From: an uncultured Collinsella sp.
GTDB taxonomy: Bacteria; Actinomycetota; Coriobacteriia; Coriobacteriales; Coriobacteriaceae
Direction: 5' to 3'
Assembly: GCA_900767675.1 (NCBI GenBank)
Contig: CAAFZX010000048.1
Location: forward strand, 1-64,000
DNA length: 64,000 bases
Part shown: positions 7,716-16,991 of the stretch, in pieces
Layout of the letters: each line of letters opens with the position of its first letter
Numbering within the stretch: the first letter of the stretch is position 1
Program-made: the position numbers and the translations under genes
Notes under the pieces: generated by a model
Told to the model about the DNA's origin: nothing
Database searches by the model: none
Seen by the model: the letters and a program-made list of their open reading frames with translations, nothing else

Positions 7716-8474
7716 ATGGCAGGAAGACGCGAAAAACTGCGCCGTGTTGGGATCATCCCCGAATACCGCGGCTTTACCCCTGACGGCCTAGCAAGCGGAG
7801 AGGCCATCGACATGACGGTCGACGAACTCGAAGTCCTGCGCCTGTGCGACCTGGAAGGCCTTAACCAAGAGGCAGTCGCACAGCAGATGGGTATCGCGCG
7901 CGCCACGGTGGCGGCAATCTGCAGCCGCGCGCATCGCAAGGTGGCAAGCGCGCTGGTCAACGGACGAGCGCTCATCATCGAAGGCGGCAATATCGTGTAC
8001 TCCCCCATCACCACGACAACGGCCGCATGGCCAGCAAAGGAGGTTAACACCATGAGGGTGGCAACTACGTACGACAACGGCAACATCTTTATGCACTTTG
8101 GCCGCAGCGAGCAGTTCAAGATCTACGACATTCAGGACGGCAAGGTGCTCAACGAGCAGGTCGTGGGCACCGGCGGCACCGGCCACGGCGCCCTGGCGGG
8201 CCTGCTCGCCAACGGCGGCGTGGACACGCTCATCTGCGGCGGCATCGGCGGCGGCGCCATCAACGCGCTTGCCCAAGCCGGCATCACGGTATACGCAGGT
8301 GCCCAGGGCAGCTGCGACGCTTGCGTCGAGGCCCTTATCGCCGGTACGCTCGCACAGAACGGCGAGGCCACGTGCGACTGCCACGGCCACGACCACGCCC
8401 ACGAGCATGGCGACACCTGCAGCTGCCACGGCCATCACGAGCACGAGGGCCACGAGGGCTGCAGCTGCCACTAA
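7716..8474 (+). CDS. DUF134 HTH domain fused to NifX-type cofactor-binding domain
   Basis: 252 residues. Residues 1-100 are a DUF134 domain (GRREKLRRVGIIPEYRGFTP, then an HTH with LNQEAVAQQMGIARATVAA). From residue 113 a second domain starts, MRVATTYDNGNIFMHFG, typical of the dinitrogenase iron-molybdenum cofactor (NifX/NifB C-terminal) family, including CGGIGGGAINAL. The last 35 residues are a His/Cys-rich tail (CDCHGHDHAHEHGDTCSCH and more) that should bind metal. The ATG at 7716 has AAGGAG 5 nt upstream; a GTG at 7710 overlaps that site. An internal AAAGGAGG with an in-frame ATG at 8052 precedes the second domain. A metal- or Fe-S-responsive regulator is the likely role (inference). Confidence 0.85.
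   Translation: MAGRREKLRRVGIIPEYRGFTPDGLASGEAIDMTVDELEVLRLCDLEGLNQEAVAQQMGIARATVAAICSRAHRKVASALVNGRALIIEGGNIVYSPITTTTAAWPAKEVNTMRVATTYDNGNIFMHFGRSEQFKIYDIQDGKVLNEQVVGTGGTGHGALAGLLANGGVDTLICGGIGGGAINALAQAGITVYAGAQGSCDACVEALIAGTLAQNGEATCDCHGHDHAHEHGDTCSCHGHHEHEGHEGCSCH
8036..8054 (+). promoter_or_regulatory. Internal ribosome binding site within the DUF134-NifX gene
   Basis: AAAGGAGG (8036-8043) followed by 8 nt and the ATG at 8052, in frame with the long product. It would yield a separate 140-residue NifX domain with the His/Cys tail. This is an unusually good site for the inside of a gene. Confidence 0.55.
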
Positions 8475-8537
8475 CGGCACGGTACCGCGAGCTCGGGGCG
8501 CGACGCTGAACGCAGCCCAACAATCAAAGCCAACAAC

Positions 8538-8569
8538 AAAGGCCACCCGGTAGCTTCCGAGTGGCCTTT
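8538..8569. terminator. Bidirectional hairpin between convergent genes
   Basis: AAAGGCCACCCGG pairs with CCGAGTGGCCTTT with one mismatch and a 6-nt loop. It is positioned to end both the DUF134-fusion transcript (plus) and the long ffh transcript (minus). Confidence 0.65.
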
Positions 8570-8594
8570 GCCATATCAAGCTGGAATTACAGCC

Positions 8595-10070
8595 CTATTT
8601 CTTATTGCGCATCTGCGCTTCCATCTGGCGCAGCAGCTCCATATCGGACTTGGGACCGCCCGTGCCCAGGCCGCCCATACCGCCCAGACCCATAGCGTCC
8701 AGGCCAGGGATATTGGGCATGCGCATCTTCTTGCCCTTCTTACCCTTTTTGCCCTTCTTGCCGCCGGCCTGCGCTTGATTGGCCATCGTGCGCATGCGGC
8801 CCATCATCTTGTTCATCTCGCCCCACTGCTTCATAAGGCTGTTGACCTCGGTGGGGGTTACGCCGGCGCCCCTGGCGATACGGGCGCGACGCTGGCCGTT
8901 GATAATGGAGGGGCGAAGGCGCTCCTCCTTGGTCATCGACATGATGATGGCCTCATTCTTGTCGAAGATGCCCTCGTCCAGGTTGCCGCCCATCTGGTTG
9001 AGGGCGCGCTGGCCACCGGGGAGCATACCCAGAATGCCCTTCATGCCGCCCATCTTCTTGACGGCTTTCATCTGGTCGAGCATATCGTTCATGGTAAAGC
9101 CCTCGCGCAGCATACGCTCGGCAGCCTCGAGCTGCTCTGCATCGGCTGCCTCCTGGGCCTTCTCGATGATGCCGACGACGTCGCCCATGCCCAAAATGCG
9201 CTTGGCCATGCGATCGGGATAGAACGGCTCCAGCGAATCGGGCTTCTCACCCATGCTCACAAACTTGATGGGCTTGCCAGTCACCTGACGCACCGAAAGT
9301 GCGCCACCGCCACGGGCGTCACCGTCGAGCTTGGAGATAATCACACCGTCAAAGTCGGTGCGATCGGCGAAGGTCGAGACGACGTTGACGATATCCTGGC
9401 CGGTCATGGCATCGACGACCATCAGCACCTGATCGGGCTTGACGGCCTTCTTGATGTCGACGGCCTCCTGCATCATCTGCTCGTCGATCTGCAGGCGGCC
9501 GGCGGTATCGACGATGACCACGTCACGCAGGTGGTCGACGGCCTCCTGGATGGCGCCCTTGGCGATGTCGACCGGATGCGCACCGTCGCCGCGGAAGACC
9601 GGCACGCCGATCTCGCCACCGAGCGTGGCCAACTGGTCGGCAGCGGCGGGACGGTAGACGTCGCACGCGGCGAGCAGCGGCGAGCGGCCCTGCTTCTTGA
9701 GTAGGTAGTCCAGCTTTACGGCCGCCGTAGTCTTACCGGAGCCCTGCAGGCCCACGAGCATGATGACATTGGGAATGCGGTTGCTAAAGACGAGCTTGCT
9801 CTCGGTTGAGCCAAGCATCTCGGTGAGCTCGTCGAGCACGATCTTGACGACGTTTTGCGCCGGCGACAGCGACTCCATGACCTCGGCGGTCATGCAGCGC
9901 TCCTTGGTCTTGGCAACGAACTCCTTGACGACCTTAAAGTTAACGTCGGCCTCGAGCAGTGCCATGCGAATATCACGCATGGCCGAAGTGATATCGGCCT
10001 CGGTCAGCTTACCCTTGCCGCGCAGGCGGTCAAATGTGTCGTTGAGGCGATCGCTCAGGGAATCAAACAC
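8595..10070 (-). CDS. ffh: Signal recognition particle protein Ffh (SRP54)
   Basis: 491 residues with the N-terminal helical bundle, the GTPase domain with G1 GLQGSGKTT (107-115), DTAGR and SKLDGDARGG, and the methionine-rich M domain (about 300-440). The C-terminus adds a Lys/Gly tail (GKKGKKGKKGKK) and Gly/Met-rich sequence. Ffh binds SRP RNA and signal sequences and docks on FtsY. The start is a GTG at 10070 with GGAG upstream; it overlaps the ftsY stop by 8 nt, so the receptor and particle genes are translationally coupled. Confidence 0.97.
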   Translation of the reverse strand: MFDSLSDRLNDTFDRLRGKGKLTEADITSAMRDIRMALLEADVNFKVVKEFVAKTKERCMTAEVMESLSPAQNVVKIVLDELTEMLGSTESKLVFSNRIPNVIMLVGLQGSGKTTAAVKLDYLLKKQGRSPLLAACDVYRPAAADQLATLGGEIGVPVFRGDGAHPVDIAKGAIQEAVDHLRDVVIVDTAGRLQIDEQMMQEAVDIKKAVKPDQVLMVVDAMTGQDIVNVVSTFADRTDFDGVIISKLDGDARGGGALSVRQVTGKPIKFVSMGEKPDSLEPFYPDRMAKRILGMGDVVGIIEKAQEAADAEQLEAAERMLREGFTMNDMLDQMKAVKKMGGMKGILGMLPGGQRALNQMGGNLDEGIFDKNEAIIMSMTKEERLRPSIINGQRRARIARGAGVTPTEVNSLMKQWGEMNKMMGRMRTMANQAQAGGKKGKKGKKGKKMRMPNIPGLDAMGLGGMGGLGTGGPKSDMELLRQMEAQMRNKK

Positions 10071-10998
10071 TGGTTACTCCTTTGTTGGACTCGCCCACCA
10101 GGGCGCGGCAGAAATCTTTGGCGTTAAACTCCTGCAGGTCATCGACCTGCTCGCCCACGCCGATGCGCAGGATCGGGAGCTTGAGCTTCTCGGCCACGGC
10201 CATGGCGATACCACCCTTAGCCGTGCCGTCGAGCTTAGTCATGATAATACCGTCCAGGCCCAGCGCCTCGTTAAACTCGAGCGCCTGGTTCAGACCGTTC
10301 TGACCAGTGGCGGCATCGATCACAAGCACGACCGAGACCGGCATGGGACCGGCGGCCATATTGGCGGCGCGCTTACGGGTCACATTGACCACCTTGGCGA
10401 GCTCGCGCATGAGCTCGGGGCTCGTGTGCAGACGGCCGGCGGTATCGATGAGCACCAGGTCGCTGCCGCGCTTATCGGCCTCGTCGAGCACGTCATAGCA
10501 CACACTCGCCGGATCGGAGCCGCGGTCACGCTTGATAACCGGTACGCCGGCACGCTGCCCCCACACATCGAGCTGCTCGATGGCGGCGGCGCGGAAGGTG
10601 TCGGCCGAACCGATCACCACGTTCTTGCCGCGGGAGGCCATGGCGCTCGCAATCTTGCCGACCGTGGTGGTCTTGCCGGCGCCGTTGATACCGACAAACA
10701 GCACGCAGCTCGGCGTATCGGAAAACGGGTCGCGCTCAACAGGCACAAAATGGCCCTCGAGCTGCTCGGCCAGGGCACGGCGAAGCTGCGGGGCGGTCTT
10801 GAGGTTCTTCTTGGCAGCGGCGTCGCGCAGGTCATCGGAGACCTGAATGGCGACCTCGGCACCCATGTCACCCATAACGAGGGTGTCCTCAAGGTCCTCC
10901 CAAAAATCCTCGTCGACCTCGCCGCCAAAGTAGAAGACCTCGTTAAGGGCCTCGCGGCTGCGCTCAAGTCCGCGCGAGAGAGCGTCAAAGAATCCCAT
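10063..10998 (-). CDS. ftsY: SRP receptor GTPase FtsY
   Basis: 311 residues: a short N domain and the G domain with GINGAGKTT (103-111), DTFRAAA, DTAGR and TKLDGTAKGG. The long acidic A domain of E. coli FtsY is absent, as is usual in Gram-positive bacteria; the N-terminus MGFFDALSRGLERSR is amphipathic and probably binds membrane. The ATG overlaps the smc stop as TAATG. Confidence 0.97.
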   Translation of the reverse strand: MGFFDALSRGLERSREALNEVFYFGGEVDEDFWEDLEDTLVMGDMGAEVAIQVSDDLRDAAAKKNLKTAPQLRRALAEQLEGHFVPVERDPFSDTPSCVLFVGINGAGKTTTVGKIASAMASRGKNVVIGSADTFRAAAIEQLDVWGQRAGVPVIKRDRGSDPASVCYDVLDEADKRGSDLVLIDTAGRLHTSPELMRELAKVVNVTRKRAANMAAGPMPVSVVLVIDAATGQNGLNQALEFNEALGLDGIIMTKLDGTAKGGIAMAVAEKLKLPILRIGVGEQVDDLQEFNAKDFCRALVGESNKGVTSV

Positions 10999-13900
10999 TA
11001 TGCATTCACGACCTTTCCGGTTTCGCGATCGAGTTTTTGCGAGACGACGCGACTGACGCCGTCGGCTTGCATCGAGACGCCGTAGAGAACGTCAGCATCC
11101 TCCATAGTACGGCGCTGATGCGAGATTACCAAGAGCTGCGTATCGGAACGCAGCACATCGAGGGCGCCGATGAGCTTGGACAGGTTGGCGTCGTCGAGCG
11201 CCGCCTCGACCTCGTCCAGCACATAGAACGGCACCGTACGCGTGCGATACACGGCAAAGAGCAGGGCGAGCGCCGTCAGGCTCTTCTCGCCGCCCGACAT
11301 GAGCATCATCTTGGTGATGCGCTTGCCGCGCGGCTGCGCCACGACCTCGATGCCCGTCTCGGCCGGATGCTCGGGATCGGTCATCTCAAGGTGAGCCTGA
11401 CCGCCCGGGAAGAGCATGGCGAAGATCTCGCGGAAATTCGCGTCAACCTTCTCAAACGTCACCAGGAACGCCTTGCGCATCTTGCGGTCGATCGCCACGG
11501 TGATCTTGGTGAGCGCCTTGCGCGCGCTCTCCAGATCGGCAAGTTGCTCCTCGATGTAATCGGCACGGCGCTTGAGCTGCTCGTACTCCTCCATGGCGAC
11601 TTGGTTCACAGGACCCAGGTTGTTGATCTGGCACACGAGTTGGTTGAGCTCGCGCTCGGCGGCGTCGCGGTCGGTGGGCACCGGCAGCATGAGCGCTTCC
11701 TCGAGCACCGTAGTGCCATCGGCGGTGATGGCCTTGATGGCAGCCTCGACCTGCACCTCGAGCTTGCCGCGTGCGACCTTGAACTCGTTTTGCGTCGCCG
11801 TGGCAGCATCGACCCGCTCCTTGGCGCGGGCGACCTCGGTCTTGGCGTCCTCGATGGTCTTCTTAAGCGAAGCCGAGTCCGCCTCCTCAAGCGTTGCCTG
11901 ATCGCGCAGGCGCGCAGCCCAGTCCGAGGCGCGCTCCAACAGGGCAGAATAGCGCTCGTGCATGGGATCGACGCGAAGGCGCAGCAGCTCAAGCGAGCGC
12001 GAGGCCTGGCGTGTTCCGCGGATACGGCGGTCGATGCCCTCCAGGCGATGCTCCAGGTCGGGCACGCGGCCCTTCAGAGAACGCAGGCGCTCACTCGTCT
12101 GAGCCAGGCGCACCTTAGCGTCGGCGAGCTTGCCGGCGGCCTCGGAATCGTCGCGACGCACGCGATCGAGCTCGTCGTTGGCCTCGGCAATCTGCAGGCC
12201 CAGGTCGCTCGCCTGCGCACGGGCCTCGTCACGCGAGCGAGTGAGCTCGTCCACGCGCGGACGTGCGGCACGAACGGCCTCGGCAGCCTGCTCGCGGCGC
12301 TTGGAAATGCGCACGCGCTCGACCTCGGCATTGTTGGCACTCTGCTCCAGACGGCCGATCTCGGACAGCAGGGAGCGACGCTCGCCCTCAAGGCGGGCAA
12401 TCTCGCCGGCAGCATCGCCCTCGGCAGCACAGGCCTCTTCAACGGCAGCGTTGGCCTCGACGACCTGATCCGAAACATGCTCAAACACGGCAGCAAGATC
12501 GGGCTCCAGGCCTTCCAGCTCGCGGATACGACGCTTGCGCTCCAGAGCGCCCGAAGCCTCGCCGGCATCAAGCCCCACGCGAACCAGGCCGCCGCAGGCA
12601 ACGCGTGCGCCATCGGGAGTCACATAGGTCACGCCATCAACGACCGGCGCGGACAGCGCGGCGGCCAAGTCATCGACCACGTAATAGCCGCCAAGCAAGG
12701 CCTCGACGACCGGACCGTAGCCGGCACGCACGGACAGGCAATCAACAAGACGGGTGCCGGCGGCGCCCTCGGCGGCCGCAGGGCCGCTCACACTGCGCGC
12801 CACCAGCAGAGCCTCACCCGAGGCCTTCTTCTGGTCCAGGGCAGCGCAACCGGCACGCTCAAGTGCGGCAGCGTTATCGAACAGCAGGGCATCGATATCG
12901 CCGGCGAGCAGCTGCTCAACCAGGCCCTCAAGCTCACGCGGTGCCTCGAGTACATCGCCCAGACGGCCCGAAACATCATCGCCCAGCGCGCCCACCAGAC
13001 GGCTTACGAGCGGCGAGCTGTCGGCCATGCGAGCATCAAGCTTCTTTTGGCTGGAAAGCTCCGAGCGCACCTCGGACAGCTTGTTGCGCGCCTCGCTCTC
13101 GCGATTACGCAAATCCTTAAGGGCTGCACGGGCGACCTCGGTAGCCTCACGCGCATCGCTCTGGGCTTGACGAGCCTGGTCGAGCGCGCCTTCGAGCTCC
13201 TCTGCACGGTTGCGGCGGCTATCAAGCGATGCCGTGACCTCCTCGAGCTGCTCATCGATCTGCTCCAGGCGCGAGGCATACATGTTGTCCTCGACCTCGG
13301 CATTGGAAAGCGAATCCTTTACCTTGGCAAGCTCAAGCGCAGCATTATCGGCAACGCGCTGTACATCGCGCTGCTCGCGCGTGAGCTGCGAAATCTGCGC
13401 ATCAAGCGCCACGCGGCGCTCGTGAAGCTCGGCGGCGGCAGGACCAGCGGCGTCAACGTCCTCCTGGGCCTGCATATGCGCGCCGGTCACTTCCTCGAGC
13501 TGGGCGCGCGCGTCCTCGAGCTCCTCGACCACGCGACGGCGCTGATGCTCGGAGCTTGAGATCTGGCCGCGCATGTCGGACAGGCGCGACACCATGTTGT
13601 GGCCCTTTTCCTCGAGCAGGCGCATATCGGAGTTAATGCGGCCGACTACGTCTTGCATATGGCGGCGCTGCTCGCCCAAATCGCCCACAAACAGGCCCTT
13701 TTCCTCGAGCATAACCTGGAGCTTCTCGAGCTCGCGTTCCTTTTCGCCCAAGCGGTACTGCGCAAGCTCAAGCTCGGCAGCGCCCTCCTTGGAGCGGCTC
13801 TCCAGGTCGTTCCACTGCGATTGCAGTGAACGCAGCTCATCGACGGCCAGCATCTGCGTAAGCTCGTTCGCGCGCGAGGACAGCTCTTTGTACTTGCGCG

Positions 13901-14534
13901 CGCGATCGACCTGACGCTCCAGCGGCCGCAGCTGACGGGCGATTTCCTTATTGATATCGCGGGCACGGGTCAGGTGCTCGTCCATCGACTTGATCTTTTT
14001 AAGCGCACGTTCCTTGCGACGCTTGTGTTTGGAGATGCCGGCGGCCTCCTCAATGAGGGCACGGCGCTCCTCGGGGCGGCTCTGCAAAATGGCATCGAGC
14101 TTGCCCTGGCTGATGATGGAATGCGTATCCTTGCCCAGTCCCGAATCGTGCAGGATATCCTGGATGTCCATCAGGCGGCACGGGCTCGAATTGATGAGGT
14201 ACTCACTCTCACCCGAACGATACATGCGGCGGGTGATGGCCACCTCGTCAAAGTCGACGGGCAGCATATGGTCCGAATTGTCGAGAACCAGCGTGACCTC
14301 GGCCACGCCTACCGGCTTGCGCGCCGACGAGCCCGAGAAGATGACGTCTTCCATGGCCTGGCCGCGCAGCTGCTTGGCGCTCTGCTCGCCCAGAACCCAC
14401 AGAATCGAGTCGGAGATGTTCGATTTTCCCGAGCCGTTGGGACCGACGATGACGGTCAGGCCCGGCTCAAACGTCATATGGGCGCGGTCGGCAAACGACT
14501 TGAACCCTTTGAGCGTGAGGGACTTGAGATACAC
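10998..14534 (-). CDS. smc: Chromosome partition protein SMC
   Basis: 1178 residues, normal length for bacterial SMC. The N-terminal ATPase half carries GPNGSGKS (32-39), two long coiled coils flank a hinge near 520-660, and the C-terminal half has the signature LMSGGEKSLTALALLFA and Walker B VLDEVEAALDD. It forms the condensin complex with ScpA/ScpB, whose genes are not in the window. It is followed by ftsY without a gap and preceded by rnc 10 nt upstream, the order rnc-smc-ftsY seen in many Gram-positive genomes. Confidence 0.97.
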   Translation of the reverse strand: MYLKSLTLKGFKSFADRAHMTFEPGLTVIVGPNGSGKSNISDSILWVLGEQSAKQLRGQAMEDVIFSGSSARKPVGVAEVTLVLDNSDHMLPVDFDEVAITRRMYRSGESEYLINSSPCRLMDIQDILHDSGLGKDTHSIISQGKLDAILQSRPEERRALIEEAAGISKHKRRKERALKKIKSMDEHLTRARDINKEIARQLRPLERQVDRARKYKELSSRANELTQMLAVDELRSLQSQWNDLESRSKEGAAELELAQYRLGEKERELEKLQVMLEEKGLFVGDLGEQRRHMQDVVGRINSDMRLLEEKGHNMVSRLSDMRGQISSSEHQRRRVVEELEDARAQLEEVTGAHMQAQEDVDAAGPAAAELHERRVALDAQISQLTREQRDVQRVADNAALELAKVKDSLSNAEVEDNMYASRLEQIDEQLEEVTASLDSRRNRAEELEGALDQARQAQSDAREATEVARAALKDLRNRESEARNKLSEVRSELSSQKKLDARMADSSPLVSRLVGALGDDVSGRLGDVLEAPRELEGLVEQLLAGDIDALLFDNAAALERAGCAALDQKKASGEALLVARSVSGPAAAEGAAGTRLVDCLSVRAGYGPVVEALLGGYYVVDDLAAALSAPVVDGVTYVTPDGARVACGGLVRVGLDAGEASGALERKRRIRELEGLEPDLAAVFEHVSDQVVEANAAVEEACAAEGDAAGEIARLEGERRSLLSEIGRLEQSANNAEVERVRISKRREQAAEAVRAARPRVDELTRSRDEARAQASDLGLQIAEANDELDRVRRDDSEAAGKLADAKVRLAQTSERLRSLKGRVPDLEHRLEGIDRRIRGTRQASRSLELLRLRVDPMHERYSALLERASDWAARLRDQATLEEADSASLKKTIEDAKTEVARAKERVDAATATQNEFKVARGKLEVQVEAAIKAITADGTTVLEEALMLPVPTDRDAAERELNQLVCQINNLGPVNQVAMEEYEQLKRRADYIEEQLADLESARKALTKITVAIDRKMRKAFLVTFEKVDANFREIFAMLFPGGQAHLEMTDPEHPAETGIEVVAQPRGKRITKMMLMSGGEKSLTALALLFAVYRTRTVPFYVLDEVEAALDDANLSKLIGALDVLRSDTQLLVISHQRRTMEDADVLYGVSMQADGVSRVVSQKLDRETGKVVNA

Positions 14535-14544
14535 GGTTCCTCGC

Positions 14545-15270
14545 TTAAACAGGCTTCTTGTTCAGAATCACGCCGTTGGTGGTGTAGCCCATGCGGTCGA
14601 GCGCCTCGAGTGCAGCGGCTCCCTCGGCTTCCTTCTTGGAGGAACCGGTACCGCGGCCCTGGCGGATGCCGTCGATGAGCACCACAGCGGTAAAGGTGGG
14701 CGCATGCGCGGGGCCCTCGGAGCCAACCAGCTTATACGCGGGAGGCTCGTGGCCGTCGGCCTGCACGCACTCCTGCAAAAACGACTTGGGGTTCGCGGGG
14801 TGCTCGGCACGCTCGGAGGCCAGGTGCGGCTTAAGCGTGCGGTGGATGAACTCCGCCGCTGCATCCCAACCGGCATCCAGATACAGGGCGCCCACGAGCG
14901 ACTCATAGACGTTCTCGAGCGCCGAGTGCAGGCCACGGGCGCCGGTACCGGTCTCGGAGGCACCAAAGATGATGATGTCGTCGATGCCCAGCTCATGGGA
15001 CACCTCGGACAGCGTGGCGCCCGAGACGAGCGACACCTTCAGGCGCGTAAGCTTGCCCTCGTCAAACTCCGGATAGGACTCAAAGAGCGAGCGGGCAACC
15101 ACGGCGCCCAAAATGGAATCGCCCAAAAACTCAAGGCGCTCATAGCTCGCCGAGACGGGCTGACCTTCCACGGCAGAGGGGTGCGTGAGCGCCGCGCGCA
15201 GCAGCACCTTGTTATTGAACTCGTGGCCCAGGATTTCCTGGGCGCGCGCGAGTCGTTCAGATAATGCCAA
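14545..15270 (-). CDS. rnc: Ribonuclease III
   Basis: 241 residues. The RNase III signature ERLEFLGDSILG is at 44-55, with the acidic catalytic residues there and in the LENVYESLVGALYLD region. The C-terminal double-stranded RNA-binding domain runs from about 165 to 235 (PKSFLQECVQ...GTGSSKKEAEGAAA). It processes rRNA precursors and other structured RNAs. The gene starts 3 nt after the acpP stop. Confidence 0.97.
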   Translation of the reverse strand: MALSERLARAQEILGHEFNNKVLLRAALTHPSAVEGQPVSASYERLEFLGDSILGAVVARSLFESYPEFDEGKLTRLKVSLVSGATLSEVSHELGIDDIIIFGASETGTGARGLHSALENVYESLVGALYLDAGWDAAAEFIHRTLKPHLASERAEHPANPKSFLQECVQADGHEPPAYKLVGSEGPAHAPTFTAVVLIDGIRQGRGTGSSKKEAEGAAALEALDRMGYTTNGVILNKKPV

Positions 15271-15273
15271 GAC

Positions 15274-15516
15274 TTAGGCCTCCTTGGCGTTTTCAATAGC
15301 GTCGACAGCGTCGGCGACAGAGTTGAGCGACAGCAGGGTCTCGTCATCGATCTCGAGGTCGAACTCGTCCTCGATGGCCGTCACCAGCTGCAGGCGCTCG
15401 AGCGAATCGGCATCGAGATCGTCAAAGGTAGTCTCGTCGCTAATGTCGGCGACATCGACGCCCAGAACGTCAGCGGCGACTTCGGCGATCTTATCGAAGA
15501 TTTCGGAGCGGTCCAT
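15274..15516 (-). CDS. acpP: Acyl carrier protein
   Basis: 80 acidic residues with the phosphopantetheine site Ser38 in DADSLE. It carries growing acyl chains in type II fatty acid synthesis and donates acyl groups to PlsX, which is encoded just upstream in the operon. The ATG at 15516 follows GAGAGGAAGCGC. Confidence 0.96.
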   Translation of the reverse strand: MDRSEIFDKIAEVAADVLGVDVADISDETTFDDLDADSLERLQLVTAIEDEFDLEIDDETLLSLNSVADAVDAIENAKEA

Positions 15517-15640
15517 AGCGCTTCCTCTCGTATTGCGTGAACATCAACGAGCTGGCGCCGCAAGCGCAGCGCCAAGACACGGTTTTGATTCTACCCCACG
15601 ACGAAGGCCGCGAGGCACATAACGGCGCTCTAACTCGCTC

Positions 15641-16660
15641 CTACAAAACGATGCCGTCCATAGAGTTGGCGACGTTCTCGACAAGCCCGGCGCGCACGGC
15701 CTCCGCCGCGGCGAGCGTACCGTTTTTGACGGCCTCGACCGAGGTGGCACCGTGACCGATCAGGACCACGCCACGCAGGCCCAGCAGAATGGCGCCGCCC
15801 TTAGCATCGCCCGAGAGCTTTGCCTTGATCTCGCGCATCTGCTTTTTGATGAGCAGCGCGGCGATCTTGGTGCCGAGCGAAGCCATAAAGGCACCCTTGA
15901 GCTCTTGCAGCAAAAACTTAGCGGCGCCCTCGGTCGCCTTGAGCGCGATGTTGCCCGACATGCCATCGGCAACGACGACGTCAAAGTTACCCGAGGTCAG
16001 GTCGGTACCCTCGCAGTTGCCCACAAAGCCGGGAACCGCGGCCTTCATGGCCGGGAAGCACGCCTTGGTAAAGTTGGAGCCCTTCTCATCCTCGGTACCG
16101 TTGCCGAGCAGACCGACGCGGGGATGTTCAATGCCCAAGACGACGCGCGCATAGGCGCTACCCATCTGGGCAAAACGCACCATGTCGTCGACCTCGACAT
16201 CGGGGTTGGCGCCCATGTCGCACAGGACCGTCAGGCCGCCGGCGCGGTTGGGCAGTGCATTGGTGAGGCACGGACGCACCGGCTGCTTCTTACCCTCGGC
16301 CTGATACCTAAATGGCGTCACGTAGGCGGTAGCGGCAGCGGTCATGGCACCGGTGGAGCCGGCAGAGAAGAACGCATCCGCGTTACCCTTCTTGATAGCG
16401 CGGCAGGCAAGCACGATCGAGGACTTGCGCTTGGTCATCACGGCTCGAATGGGATCGTCGTCCATGGCGATGACATCGGGCGCCTCCAAGGCCTCAACAC
16501 GAGCGTGAGCCACGGCAAAGGGGTTCACGATCTCTGCGGGACCGACGGCCAAGACCTCGATATCGGGATCCGCCGCAAGCGCCGCCTCGATACCGTCGAG
16601 GACAACCTGAGGCTTCTCGTCTCCACCCACAACGTCTACACAAACGCGAACGTTACTCAT
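15641..16660 (-). CDS. plsX: Phosphate acyltransferase PlsX
   Basis: 339 residues starting MSNVRVCVDVVGGDEKP, then AFFSAGSTGAM, LTVLCDMGAN, GNGTEDEKGS and VADGMSGNIALK, all typical of PlsX. It makes acyl-phosphate from acyl-ACP for phosphatidic acid synthesis. The ATG at 16660 was preferred to the ATG at 16666 because AAGGAG is 7 nt before it. An intrinsic terminator-like hairpin lies just upstream of the ribosome binding site. Confidence 0.96.
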   Translation of the reverse strand: MSNVRVCVDVVGGDEKPQVVLDGIEAALAADPDIEVLAVGPAEIVNPFAVAHARVEALEAPDVIAMDDDPIRAVMTKRKSSIVLACRAIKKGNADAFFSAGSTGAMTAAATAYVTPFRYQAEGKKQPVRPCLTNALPNRAGGLTVLCDMGANPDVEVDDMVRFAQMGSAYARVVLGIEHPRVGLLGNGTEDEKGSNFTKACFPAMKAAVPGFVGNCEGTDLTSGNFDVVVADGMSGNIALKATEGAAKFLLQELKGAFMASLGTKIAALLIKKQMREIKAKLSGDAKGGAILLGLRGVVLIGHGATSVEAVKNGTLAAAEAVRAGLVENVANSMDGIVL

Positions 16661-16675
16661 ATACATGCTCCTTAT

Positions 16676-16708
16676 ACAAAAATGGCCGACTCATTGAGCC
16701 GGCCATTG
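16676..16708 (-). terminator. Terminator/attenuator between rpmF and plsX
   Basis: 16681-16692 pairs with 16696-16707 (AATGGCCGGCTC on the minus strand, 3-nt loop, one G-U pair), followed on the minus strand by TTTTTG and then the plsX ribosome binding site. Transcripts from rpmF should partly stop here. Confidence 0.65.
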
Positions 16709-16747
16709 TGGTTCCAGTTGGAACGGCATCGCATCCAGAGTATACAG

Positions 16748-16927
16748 TTACTCGGTAACGATAACCTCGCGGTCCTTGTAGAAACCGCAGCTGGGGCACA
16801 CGTGGTGCGGGAGCTTGACAGCACCGCAACGGGGGCACGTGGACTGAGCCGCAGCCGAGATCTTCATGTTGGCGGAACGGCGGGTGTGAGTGCGGATACG
16901 ACCCTGCTTTTGTTTAGGTACGGGCAT
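16748..16927 (-). CDS. rpmF: Ribosomal protein bL32
   Basis: 59 residues beginning MPVPKQKQGRIRTHTRRSAN and containing two CxxC pairs (CPRC and CPSC), the zinc-binding form of bL32. The gene lies between a DUF177 gene and plsX, its usual place. The ATG is at 16927 and the TAA at 16748-16750. Confidence 0.96.
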   Translation of the reverse strand: MPVPKQKQGRIRTHTRRSANMKISAAAQSTCPRCGAVKLPHHVCPSCGFYKDREVIVTE

Positions 16928-16991
16928 AGTGACCTTCCTTATGAACTATCCAGTGTGGCGATTACGCGCAAGTAGCGATACTACCACAGTT

